From Candidatus Bathyarchaeota archaeon (GTDB taxonomy: Archaea; Thermoproteota; Bathyarchaeia; RBG-16-48-13; GCA-020345945), in assembly GCA_020345945.1 (NCBI GenBank), contig CP070773.1, positions 614,427 through 622,729 of the forward strand: 8,303 nucleotides of DNA, in the 5' to 3' direction. The stretch's first letter is position 1. Each line of letters starts with the position of its first letter. The position numbers were made by a program, and so were the translations under genes. Positions 1 through 5,494 of the stretch are shown piece by piece. The notes beneath the pieces are model-generated. The model saw only the letters and a list, made by a program, of their open reading frames with translations, did not search any database and was not told the DNA's origin.

Positions 1-252
1 CTCTCCAACGATGAAGACTACAGGGTAGATCCTACACCCAATCGGACGTGAAGAATATACGCGACACCCCTTTGAAGAAGTATCATAGAAGTAGCAGCGT
101 CCATCCACATTCTTCAATCGACGAAAAGAACCATCAAAAGAGACAGAGAACTCGTCTGAATTGAAGCCTGCCTTCTCCAACCGTTCAACATCCTCAATAG
201 ACAGCTCCATCTCAGTATCCTGACAACACAGACCGCAACGGGAACACCTCAT
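1..252 (-). CDS. YkgJ-type CxxCxxCC Zn/Fe-chelating protein, 5' part only
   Basis: The first 84 codons of a gene that runs off the left edge are present. The protein opens MRCSRCGLCC, giving C3, C6, C9 and C10. C53, C63 and C73 follow, the last two in CRVYSSRPIGCRIYP. This arrangement (CxxCxxCC, then a Cys, then C-x-x-Y-x-x-R-P-x-x-C-R-x-Y-P) is the signature of the YkgJ/UPF0153 family, thought to bind zinc or an iron-sulfur cluster; no reaction is established for most members. ATG 252 is chosen because the purine-rich GGGAGGAGG (259-267) ends 6 nt before it. ATG 258 and GTG 255 are in frame but sit too close to that site. It lies downstream of the CBS gene on the same strand, but the 102-nt gap with a probable terminator argues for separate transcription. 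Family assignment is strong; the physiological role is unknown. Confidence 0.85.
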   Translation of the reverse strand, partial: MRCSRCGLCCQDTEMELSIEDVERLEKAGFNSDEFSVSFDGSFRRLKNVDGRCYFYDTSSKGCRVYSSRPIGCRIYPVVFIVGE

Positions 253-305
253 CACCATCCTCCTCCCAACAAGATAGAATTCTCTGCTTCAGTATCAGAC
301 AAAGT

Positions 306-340
306 CAAGAAAAACGAAACGAGGCTCCGACTGCTTGTCG
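306..340 (-). terminator. Probable T-rich terminator after the CBS gene
   Basis: Read on the minus strand just past the CBS stop codon, a small hairpin (CGAC/GTCG, 328-331 with 337-340, loop of 5) is followed by a T-rich tract, TTTCGTTTTTCTT. Archaeal termination relies mainly on such T-runs. The stem is short, so the T-tract is the stronger part of the evidence. Confidence 0.4.
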
Positions 341-354
341 ACTGTGTTACTTCC

Positions 355-795
355 TTAGAATAGAAGACCCATCCCAGTCCTCAGAATCTCTTTTGTCAGC
401 TTGTCGATATACGGAGTGAAACTCTCGGCCAACTCCCTTGGACCAATGATTCCGTATAGAATCTCGTCTTTGATGACGGGCATCCTTCTAACACCGTGCT
501 CCTTCATCAGTTTTACTGCTTCATACAAGTCAGTATCAGGATCGACCGATATCAGTTCTTTTGTCATGATCTTTTTGACCTTTAGTTTCTTCGGATTCAA
601 ACCCTTCGAGACTACTTTGATGACGAAGTCTTTCTCAGTGATTATTCCAACAGGTTTCGCTTTCTCCAACACAATTATTGAGCCCACATTCTTCTCCACC
701 ATTGCCTTGGCAGCATCAATAAGAGGAGCCTCTCCTGCGATAGTCAAAACATCCTTTCGCATTGCCTCTTTCACAAGATAGGTCAAAGTATTCAC
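355..795 (-). CDS. Protein with two CBS domains
   Basis: This 146-residue protein is almost wholly a tandem CBS (Bateman) module. The first repeat covers about residues 10-62 (AMRKDVLTI ... PVGIITEKDFV) and the second about 75-125 (IMTKELISVDPDTDLYEA ... RRMPVIKDEILYGIIGPREL). Such modules bind adenine nucleotides or S-adenosyl ligands and usually act as regulators, as partners of a separate effector or as stand-alone sensors. No catalytic domain is fused here and the partner cannot be read from context. The start is GTG 795. An ATG 9 nt upstream (804) runs directly into a TAG, and no good Shine-Dalgarno site precedes the GTG. The TATA-like ACTAATATTG near 825-832 on the minus strand would give a nearly leaderless mRNA. 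It is divergent from the threonine synthase gene across a 178-nt gap. Confidence 0.9.
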   Translation of the reverse strand: MNTLTYLVKEAMRKDVLTIAGEAPLIDAAKAMVEKNVGSIIVLEKAKPVGIITEKDFVIKVVSKGLNPKKLKVKKIMTKELISVDPDTDLYEAVKLMKEHGVRRMPVIKDEILYGIIGPRELAESFTPYIDKLTKEILRTGMGLLF

Positions 796-879
796 CCACT
801 ACATTATCTACTCTCCTAACTCGCAATATTAGTGTTATTCTCTACAAGTATCAGACCCGCGGAGGGGAACCATGTAAAA

Positions 880-890
880 GCTTAAGTACA
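880..890 (+). promoter_or_regulatory. BRE/TATA promoter for threonine synthase
   Basis: GTAAAAGCTTAAGTA is a good archaeal BRE plus TATA match, with the TATA core CTTAAGTA at 881-888. The expected start of transcription is about 25 nt downstream, near 910, leaving a leader of roughly 60 nt before the TTG start codon. A second CTTAAG lies at 892-897, so the TATA element sits inside an imperfect dyad. Confidence 0.55.
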
Positions 891-925
891 TCTTAAGAGC
901 ATTAACGCCTCTACGACGAACCGTC

Positions 926-940
926 TATGACGGCGTCATA
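926..940. promoter_or_regulatory. Perfect 7-1-7 dyad in the thrC leader, possible operator
   Basis: TATGACG-G-CGTCATA is a perfect inverted repeat around a single central base. It is too tight to form an RNA hairpin, so it is better read as a protein-binding DNA dyad. It lies just downstream of the predicted transcription start, a position where a bound repressor would block the polymerase. Function is inferred. Confidence 0.35.
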
Positions 941-973
941 TGGAGGCTGAAAGAACTTAGAAATAAATTCGTT

Positions 974-2179
974 TTGAAGTGTAGAGAATGCGGCGAACAA
1001 CATCCAGCCAAGCGAATATATGCTTGTCAGGAGTGCTTCGGTCCGCTTGACGTGATATACGACTATAACGACATTTCGTTAACAAAAGACGTCCTCAGAG
1101 GTAGGCGGCAAAACCTCTGGAGATACTTTGAGCTTCTCCCAATCAACGATAGAGAAAATATGATAGATCTGGGGGCAGGATATACAACCCTGCAGAAATG
1201 TGAAGAGCTCGGAAAGAGAATCGGGCTCAAGAACCTTTTCATCAAGAACGATACAACAAACCCGACCTACTCGTTTAAAGATCGACCTGCTTCGGTTGCT
1301 GTCTCAAAAGCACTTGAATTCCACACCAAGGCTGTGGGATGTGCCTCAACGGGCAACCTGGCGGCAGCCACAGCAGCCCACGCAGCGAAAGCAGGACTTC
1401 CATGCTATGTATTTATCCCCGAGGGAATCGAACCGAACAAGATCGCTCAAACAGCAGCATATGGAGCCAGAATTATCAAGGTGAAAGGCACGTACGACGA
1501 AACTAATAGACTGGCATACCAAGCCGCCGAATTATACAATATAGATATCGTAAACATCAACTTACGACCATATTACGTCGAGGGATCCAAGACACTTGCC
1601 TATGAAGTCTGCGAACAACTAGATTGGCACACTCCCGATCGTGTAATCATCCCAACCGCAAGCGGAGCTATGCTCTGTGCCATCGAGAAAGGGTTCAGAG
1701 AGTTCAAAGAGCTAGGACTGACAGATGAGGTCGATACAAAACTTGTATGCGCACAAGCAGAGGGATGCGCACCAATAGTGAAGAGCTTCAATACATCAAG
1801 CAGACAAGTACAACCCATAGAGAACCCAGAAACAGTGGCTCACAGCTTGGCCATCGGAGACCCTGGTGACGGAATCTATGTCCTGGAAAAACTAAGGAGA
1901 TCGAAGGGAACAGCCGAGGCAGCAACCGACAAAGAGATAACAGACGCAATCGAACTACTCGCTCAGACTGAAGGCATCTTCGCAGAACCTGCTGGAGGAG
2001 TCTCAGTAGCAGTGCTAAAGAAGCTAGCAGAACGCGGCGAAATCGATCCAAACGAAAAAGTCGTCTGCTACGTAACTGGAAACGGACTTAAATCACCAGA
2101 AGCTCTACCAAGCCAAATCACCGAATCCATTCCTATCGAGCCCAGAATCCAGTCATTTGCATATGTGATAGGAAGGTGA
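974..2179 (+). CDS. thrC: Threonine synthase, zinc-ribbon archaeal type
   Basis: A PLP-dependent fold-type II enzyme expected to convert O-phosphohomoserine to threonine and phosphate, the last step of threonine synthesis, in the cytoplasm. The 401 residues start with a zinc ribbon (C3, C6, C18, C21). The PLP lysine is K102 in TYSFKDRPA, the phosphate/substrate loop is STGN at 125-128, and GDPGDG, AEPAGG and VTGNGLK follow in the usual order. The length is normal. The start is TTG 974, since it places the zinc ribbon right at the N-terminus as in homologues and no in-frame ATG lies upstream. The only strong Shine-Dalgarno-like site (GGAGG, 942-946) is 27 nt away, so initiation is unusual. A MoaD/ThiS-like gene follows after 9 nt, so the two are almost certainly cotranscribed. 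Because related PLP enzymes can work with sulfur-carrier proteins, a role in sulfur incorporation is an alternative, though motifs favour threonine synthase. Confidence 0.92.
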   Translation: MKCRECGEQHPAKRIYACQECFGPLDVIYDYNDISLTKDVLRGRRQNLWRYFELLPINDRENMIDLGAGYTTLQKCEELGKRIGLKNLFIKNDTTNPTYSFKDRPASVAVSKALEFHTKAVGCASTGNLAAATAAHAAKAGLPCYVFIPEGIEPNKIAQTAAYGARIIKVKGTYDETNRLAYQAAELYNIDIVNINLRPYYVEGSKTLAYEVCEQLDWHTPDRVIIPTASGAMLCAIEKGFREFKELGLTDEVDTKLVCAQAEGCAPIVKSFNTSSRQVQPIENPETVAHSLAIGDPGDGIYVLEKLRRSKGTAEAATDKEITDAIELLAQTEGIFAEPAGGVSVAVLKKLAERGEIDPNEKVVCYVTGNGLKSPEALPSQITESIPIEPRIQSFAYVIGR

Positions 2180-2188
2180 GATAACACA

Positions 2189-2470
2189 TTGACAGAAATC
2201 ACGATTATCTTCTCTCATGCCCTAATCAGCGCGACAAACAATCAAAGAGAGATCAGAGTGAAAGGAGAAAACCTAGGAGAAATTCTCAACAAACTAGCCA
2301 AGAGATACGGTAACGAATTCAAGAAGAAACTATTCGACAAAGAAGGGAAGATAAAGAGATTCATTAATATATACATCAACGGAAAAGACACGAGATTCCT
2401 TGATGGACTGGAGACCAAGCTGAAGAAAGGGGATGAGATACTGATAATACCAGCAGTCAGCGGAGGATAG
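2189..2470 (+). CDS. MoaD/ThiS-like ubiquitin-fold protein with C-terminal Gly-Gly
   Basis: This 93-residue protein has the beta-grasp pattern of MoaD, ThiS and archaeal SAMP proteins: a beta-strand start (EITIIFSHAL), a helix (NLGEILNKLAKRYG), a central strand IKRFINIYINGKD, then LKKGDEILIIPAVSGG. It ends exactly at Gly-Gly, the tail that E1-like enzymes adenylate and convert to a thiocarboxylate or join to a target lysine. It could serve as a sulfur carrier (molybdopterin, tRNA thiolation, amino-acid sulfur) or as a protein modifier; the sequence alone cannot separate these. The start is TTG 2189, with GGTGAG (2175-2180) 8 nt upstream overlapping the thrC stop codon, a clear sign of translational coupling. 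No E1-like activator or MoaE is in the window. Confidence 0.85.
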   Translation: MTEITIIFSHALISATNNQREIRVKGENLGEILNKLAKRYGNEFKKKLFDKEGKIKRFINIYINGKDTRFLDGLETKLKKGDEILIIPAVSGG

Positions 2471-2473
2471 CCG

Positions 2474-2539
2474 ATGAACGACGAATCAACCTTGAGAAAA
2501 AAGAACTCATCCCTCAAGTCTATTGGATCTATTGGATGA
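2474..2539 (+). CDS. Possible 21-codon leader ORF before the HTH regulator
   Basis: ATG 2474 lies 7 nt after GGAGG (2462-2466), a strong Shine-Dalgarno sequence that also encodes the Gly-Gly end of the preceding protein. The ORF begins MNDESTLRKK, ends SIGSIG and stops at TGA 2537-2539. It is in the same frame as the regulator gene, whose ATG is 12 nt past that start of TGA. Its last codons are a perfect 9-bp tandem repeat, TCTATTGGA (2519-2527 and 2528-2536). It may be a translated leader that couples the two genes, or a chance ORF; no homology is recognised. Confidence 0.3.
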   Translation: MNDESTLRKKNSSLKSIGSIG

Positions 2540-2548
2540 GATAGAAAA

Positions 2549-2944
2549 ATGAAGCCACCTTGCGAAATCATGACTAACTATATTATGCCAGCAGTAAGGG
2601 CACATATAGCGAGAAGACTGATTGAAAAACACAGATTCACACAGGTCTCAGCAGCAGAGAAACTTGGATTAACACAATCAGCAATGAGCAGGTACCTGAC
2701 TTCAGATCGAGGTACCAGGACCAGCCTCTCAGATGAAGTCATCCACATCTTGGAGATGATCGCAGAGGATTTGGCAGACCAAGACTCACCGTCAACCATG
2801 ACCATAGAACAGACATGTAGGATCTGTCTCTCTATGAGAAGAAGTGGAGACTTCTGTCGACTTCACAGAGAACTCGATGAAAAAATTCCCGACTCTTGCG
2901 ATGTCTGTCTCAAAACACTTGAAACAGAACTCCTACATTCCTAA
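2549..2944 (+). CDS. XRE-type HTH transcriptional regulator with Cys-rich tail (COG2522-like)
   Basis: The 131-residue protein starts MKPPCEIMTNYIMPAVRAHI, matching the typical opening of the archaeal COG2522 family, then has an XRE-type helix-turn-helix at about residues 31-55 (TQVSAAEKLGLTQSAMSRYL; recognition helix around TQSAMSRYL). The C-terminal part carries C90-x-x-C93, C103-x-x-H106 and C117-x-x-C120, likely a metal- or redox-sensing site. The expected role is DNA binding in the cytoplasm with a ligand or metal response; targets are unknown. The start is ATG 2549, fixed by family N-terminus and by GGATGAG (2534-2540) 8 nt upstream. It follows the thrC-MoaD-like pair by 78 nt and may be read with it. 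It is convergent with rps4, with only 11 bp between stop codons. Confidence 0.85.
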   Translation: MKPPCEIMTNYIMPAVRAHIARRLIEKHRFTQVSAAEKLGLTQSAMSRYLTSDRGTRTSLSDEVIHILEMIAEDLADQDSPSTMTIEQTCRICLSMRRSGDFCRLHRELDEKIPDSCDVCLKTLETELLHS

Positions 2945-2955
2945 GGGAGCTTCTC

Positions 2956-3531
2956 TCAGTCCTTCTCGTCTGACTTTATCGGTCCAGGTTTCAATCCAGA
3001 CTTGACTGTTGGACTCCCGATATTCTCCCTTAGAACGTGTTTTGGATCTGAGATAGGACTCTGACCACTGTATCTAATCTTTTCCTCTTCCCCACGACGC
3101 ACCATGTAACTTGGCGAGGATACACGTCTTCCATCCACCGATATATGTCCATGGACGATAAGTTGACGTGCCTGCCATGGCGTAACCGAGAATCCGAGGC
3201 GATGAACCAACGTCTGTAACCTCCGATCCAGGAGATTTTCAACTCTCAGATTTAACACATCGTCGATAGTTGCACCCTCATCGAGCACACCAAGTCTATA
3301 CAGCCCACCAAGCAAATCCCGCTCTAATTTGAGGCGTTGCTCTGAAGGCGCAGTCAAAAGGGATCTTGCAGTCTTCCGATACTTCGATAGAGAAGCATAG
3401 TTACGCCACAACTCTCTCTTATTGCGGAGACCATATCCACCGAAGACTTGAAGTTCAGACTCTAATCGGTCCCCTCTCCAAGGAAACCTAGGAGTTTCGA
3501 ACTTCTTTCGAGGTCTTTTTGGATCTCCCAT
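2956..3531 (-). CDS. rps4: 30S ribosomal protein uS4
   Basis: A 191-residue archaeal uS4, a primary binder of 16S rRNA in small-subunit assembly. It opens MGDPKRPRKKFETPRFPW, the expected archaeal/eukaryotic uS4 start, and carries the RNA-binding S4 domain at about residues 103-150 (RRLQTLVHRLGFSV, ARQLIVHGHISVDGRRV). The tail (after about residue 155) is basic and proline-rich. A TTG three codons upstream (3540) is in frame, but ATG 3531 matches the family and is preferred. There is no strong Shine-Dalgarno site before it. It lies 36 nt after rps13 on the same strand and should share its promoter. The usual archaeal partners rps11 and rpoD do not follow: the next gene is convergent. Confidence 0.95.
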   Translation of the reverse strand: MGDPKRPRKKFETPRFPWRGDRLESELQVFGGYGLRNKRELWRNYASLSKYRKTARSLLTAPSEQRLKLERDLLGGLYRLGVLDEGATIDDVLNLRVENLLDRRLQTLVHRLGFSVTPWQARQLIVHGHISVDGRRVSSPSYMVRRGEEEKIRYSGQSPISDPKHVLRENIGSPTVKSGLKPGPIKSDEKD

Positions 3532-3567
3532 TTCAATCAAATTCCAAAGAGATAATCAGATTTGAAG

Positions 3568-4050
3568 TCAAGACTGTTGCTGTTGACGTAGAGATGAACG
3601 TTTGACCCCAACAGACCGTCCAGTTCTGCCCGTTGTCCGGGTTCGTTGACCCCGCACTTTCAACCCGAGCATATGACGAACTCCTCTCCATGACCTAATC
3701 TTCTGAAGACGCTCAATATCGGATCGGATTCGTAACGCAAGATCCGGTCCAGTATCATGAAGATCACTCCCACTCTCTCGGTCTTTACGCCTGTTTAGAT
3801 ACCAGGAAGGCACACCATACTTCTTTGGATCACTTAAAGCATCCTCAATCTTCTGGACTTCTTCCTCTGAAAGGGTACCAATTCTTCTATCGGGATCAAA
3901 ACCGAGCACACGAGAGATAGAGGAAGTTAAGTTTACTCCCAACCCACCAATCTTCAGCAAACCAAAAGCGATACGGTCAGACCCGTCAATGTCTGCACCA
4001 CGGATTCGTATGATATGACGGAAATCCTCGGACAAAGTAATGACCTTCAA
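3568..4050 (-). CDS. rps13: 30S ribosomal protein uS13
   Basis: A 160-residue archaeal uS13, found in the head of the small subunit where it contacts the large subunit and P-site tRNA. The helix-two-turns-helix region (FRHIIRIRGADIDGSDRIAFGLLKIGGLG) is followed by the coiled middle part and the conserved basic motif VRGQRTRTTGRTGRSVGVKR at about residues 131-150. The protein ends in a run of glutamines (QQQQS), an odd but harmless tail. The start is TTG 4050; there is no Shine-Dalgarno site, and the TATA box 30-37 nt upstream predicts a leader of only a few nucleotides, so translation is probably nearly leaderless. It is the first gene of the rps13-rps4 pair. Confidence 0.95.
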   Translation of the reverse strand: MKVITLSEDFRHIIRIRGADIDGSDRIAFGLLKIGGLGVNLTSSISRVLGFDPDRRIGTLSEEEVQKIEDALSDPKKYGVPSWYLNRRKDRESGSDLHDTGPDLALRIRSDIERLQKIRSWRGVRHMLGLKVRGQRTRTTGRTGRSVGVKRSSLRQQQQS

Positions 4051-4079
4051 TGAGGCAACTAGGGGGAAAAGCCAGATTC

Positions 4080-4093
4080 TATTTAAAGATTTC
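4080..4093 (-). promoter_or_regulatory. BRE/TATA promoter of rps13-rps4
   Basis: On the minus strand GGAAATCTTTAAATA gives a BRE-like purine stretch followed by the canonical TATA box TTTAAATA (4080-4087). Transcription should begin near 4058, about 8 nt before the TTG start of rps13. The symmetric TTTAAA core could also serve the plus strand, which would give the radical SAM gene a leader of about 150 nt. Confidence 0.65.
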
Positions 4094-4212
4094 CGCCACT
4101 ACTACAAAAAATCCATTGATAAGAGAGATCCGAGGAGAACTGGACACAAATGGCCTGCAAGACCTATGCAAAGTCGAGAAAGAGATATTCATGAGTAGTA
4201 CAATGATTCCTC

Positions 4213-4225
4213 TCCGAGACTCGGA
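4213..4225. promoter_or_regulatory. Perfect 6-1-6 dyad upstream of the radical SAM gene
   Basis: TCCGAG-A-CTCGGA is a perfect inverted repeat around one central base, 37 nt before the GTG start. Like the dyad at 926-940 it is too tight for an RNA stem-loop and could be a protein-binding site. The two sequences differ, so a common regulator is not implied. Confidence 0.25.
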
Positions 4226-4261
4226 ACATCCAGATAAGGAAGAAAAAGGACGTAGGCGCAG

Positions 4262-5386
4262 GTGTACTACTTCGTTACCCTTAATGAGGAATGCAACCTT
4301 AAGTGTCAATACTGCTACGGAAAATGGGTAGAAGACCTTGGCACTACCCTCACAGGGTACGACATTGATTACTCCATACCAATCAATCTCAGTTACGATA
4401 TGCTTACTCTCAAGGAATTCTGTAAGAGAGATCCAGAATCTAGACTTATTTTCTACGGAGGCGAACCCACTCTATCTCTTGAAAAGATACGAGAGATAAT
4501 GGACACCGTCCCAGCAAAGGAGTATATGATACATACTAACGGACTTCTCCTCGACAGGCTGGAACCTGAATATACCAACAAGTTCACCACTATCCTAGTC
4601 TCAATAGATGGAGACGAAGAACTAACAGATCGACTACGAAGCAGAGGGACACATCAGAAGATCATACAGAACTTGAAGACTATCCAAGAAAATGGCTACC
4701 AGGGAGAAGTAGTCGCCAGAATGACAGTCACCCAAGAGACCGATATTGAGAAACAAGTAAGATGGCTTCTCTTCAATAATGAACATCCATTCCAATCCAT
4801 ACACTGGCAACTCGATGCACTCTTCTGGAAGAACGATTTTCACCCACGCAAATTCAAAGAGTGGGCCGATAATAGTTACAATCCCGGAGTGAATAGACTG
4901 GCCAAATCTTGGGTCGATTTCATGAACCGTAGCCACAAGGTTCTGAGAATATACCCTTTTGTTGGGCCAACCCAATCTCTACTGCTTAATGAAGAAACCA
5001 AACTCAGATGCGGTGCAGGCTGGATCAGCTTCAACATCCAAACAGATGGAAACATAACACCATGTCCAGCAATGGTTGGGATGAAAGACTACTATTTAGG
5101 AAATATCGTCGATACAGACATATCCCGCCTGAAAGACTCAATTAAGGTTTCGAAGCCATGCATCAACTGCAATGTCTATCTTCTCTGTGGCGGACGATGT
5201 CTATACGCGAACCTCACCAAACTCTGGGGTGAAGAAGGATTCTCCCTCGTCTGCGAAACAGTCATGAACCTACTCGATACTTTGAGAAGACACACACCAA
5301 GAATCAAAGATTTGATCTCAAAAGGAGTAGTAGCACTAGATGACTTCAGATATCCACAGTACAACAGTTGCGAAATAATACCATAA
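4262..5386 (+). CDS. Radical SAM/SPASM enzyme, putative peptide modifier (AF0577-like)
   Basis: The 374-residue protein is a radical SAM enzyme. C11-x3-C15-x2-C18 (CNLKCQYC) binds the SAM-cleaving 4Fe-4S cluster, and FYGGEPTL (GGE at 66-68) is the SAM-contacting motif. The C-terminus is a complete SPASM domain: C250-x12-G263-x4-C268, then C300-x2-C303-x5-C309-x3-C313 and C331, enough for two auxiliary clusters. SPASM enzymes mostly modify ribosomally made peptides or proteins. Overall look and start (MYYFVTLNEECNLKC) recall the archaeal putative peptide-modifying AF0577 family, recalled rather than searched. The start is GTG 4262, because an in-frame TAG lies at 4253-4255; the ribosome-binding site is weak. 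The gene stands alone between divergent ribosomal genes and a separately promoted NifU-like gene. An anaerobic, cytoplasmic role is expected; the substrate is unknown. Confidence 0.9.
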   Translation: MYYFVTLNEECNLKCQYCYGKWVEDLGTTLTGYDIDYSIPINLSYDMLTLKEFCKRDPESRLIFYGGEPTLSLEKIREIMDTVPAKEYMIHTNGLLLDRLEPEYTNKFTTILVSIDGDEELTDRLRSRGTHQKIIQNLKTIQENGYQGEVVARMTVTQETDIEKQVRWLLFNNEHPFQSIHWQLDALFWKNDFHPRKFKEWADNSYNPGVNRLAKSWVDFMNRSHKVLRIYPFVGPTQSLLLNEETKLRCGAGWISFNIQTDGNITPCPAMVGMKDYYLGNIVDTDISRLKDSIKVSKPCINCNVYLLCGGRCLYANLTKLWGEEGFSLVCETVMNLLDTLRRHTPRIKDLISKGVVALDDFRYPQYNSCEIIP

Positions 5387-5404
5387 CAAGATCGAGGTTG
5401 AGTT

Positions 5405-5458
5405 ATGCAGAGGGATGACCAACAATGGGAGAAGACGCGTTCCGCGAAGCTTTTATGA
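5405..5458 (+). CDS. Possible 17-residue ORF after the radical SAM gene
   Basis: ATG 5405 is 18 nt past the radical SAM stop codon and 7 nt after GAGG (5394-5397). The product would be MQRDDQQWEKTRSAKLL. Its 3' end overlaps the TATA box of the next gene. It could be a substrate peptide, but it is very short, has no recognisable leader/core division, and may be chance. Confidence 0.15.
   Translation: MQRDDQQWEKTRSAKLL
5446..5458 (+). promoter_or_regulatory. BRE/TATA promoter of the NifU-like gene
   Basis: CGAAGCTTTTATGA has a BRE-like CGAAG followed by the TATA-like TTTTATGA (5451-5458). It predicts a start near 5480, so the mRNA would begin at or just before the cluster of GTG and ATG codons at 5483-5497. 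Confidence 0.5.
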
Positions 5459-5494
5459 GACCACCCTCCCTTTTCTGGAGATGTGGTGGTTGTT

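Noticed and set aside
401..781. 126-codon plus-strand ORF
   Set aside because: It is the antisense shadow of the CBS gene, whose two domain repeats are clear; the translation has no recognisable pattern.
2537..2539. TGA read through as selenocysteine to extend the HTH protein
   Set aside because: Homologues start at the downstream MKPPCE, there is no Cys-containing equivalent to the leader, and no stem-loop signal was seen.
2242..2571. 109-codon minus-strand ORF
   Set aside because: It lies across the MoaD/ThiS-like gene and the leader before the regulator; the plus strand has the convincing protein and ribosome-binding site.
4050..4331. 93-codon plus-strand ORF before the radical SAM gene
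   Set aside because: It overlaps the start of the radical SAM gene in another frame, its translation is low-complexity and basic, and it has no ribosome-binding site.
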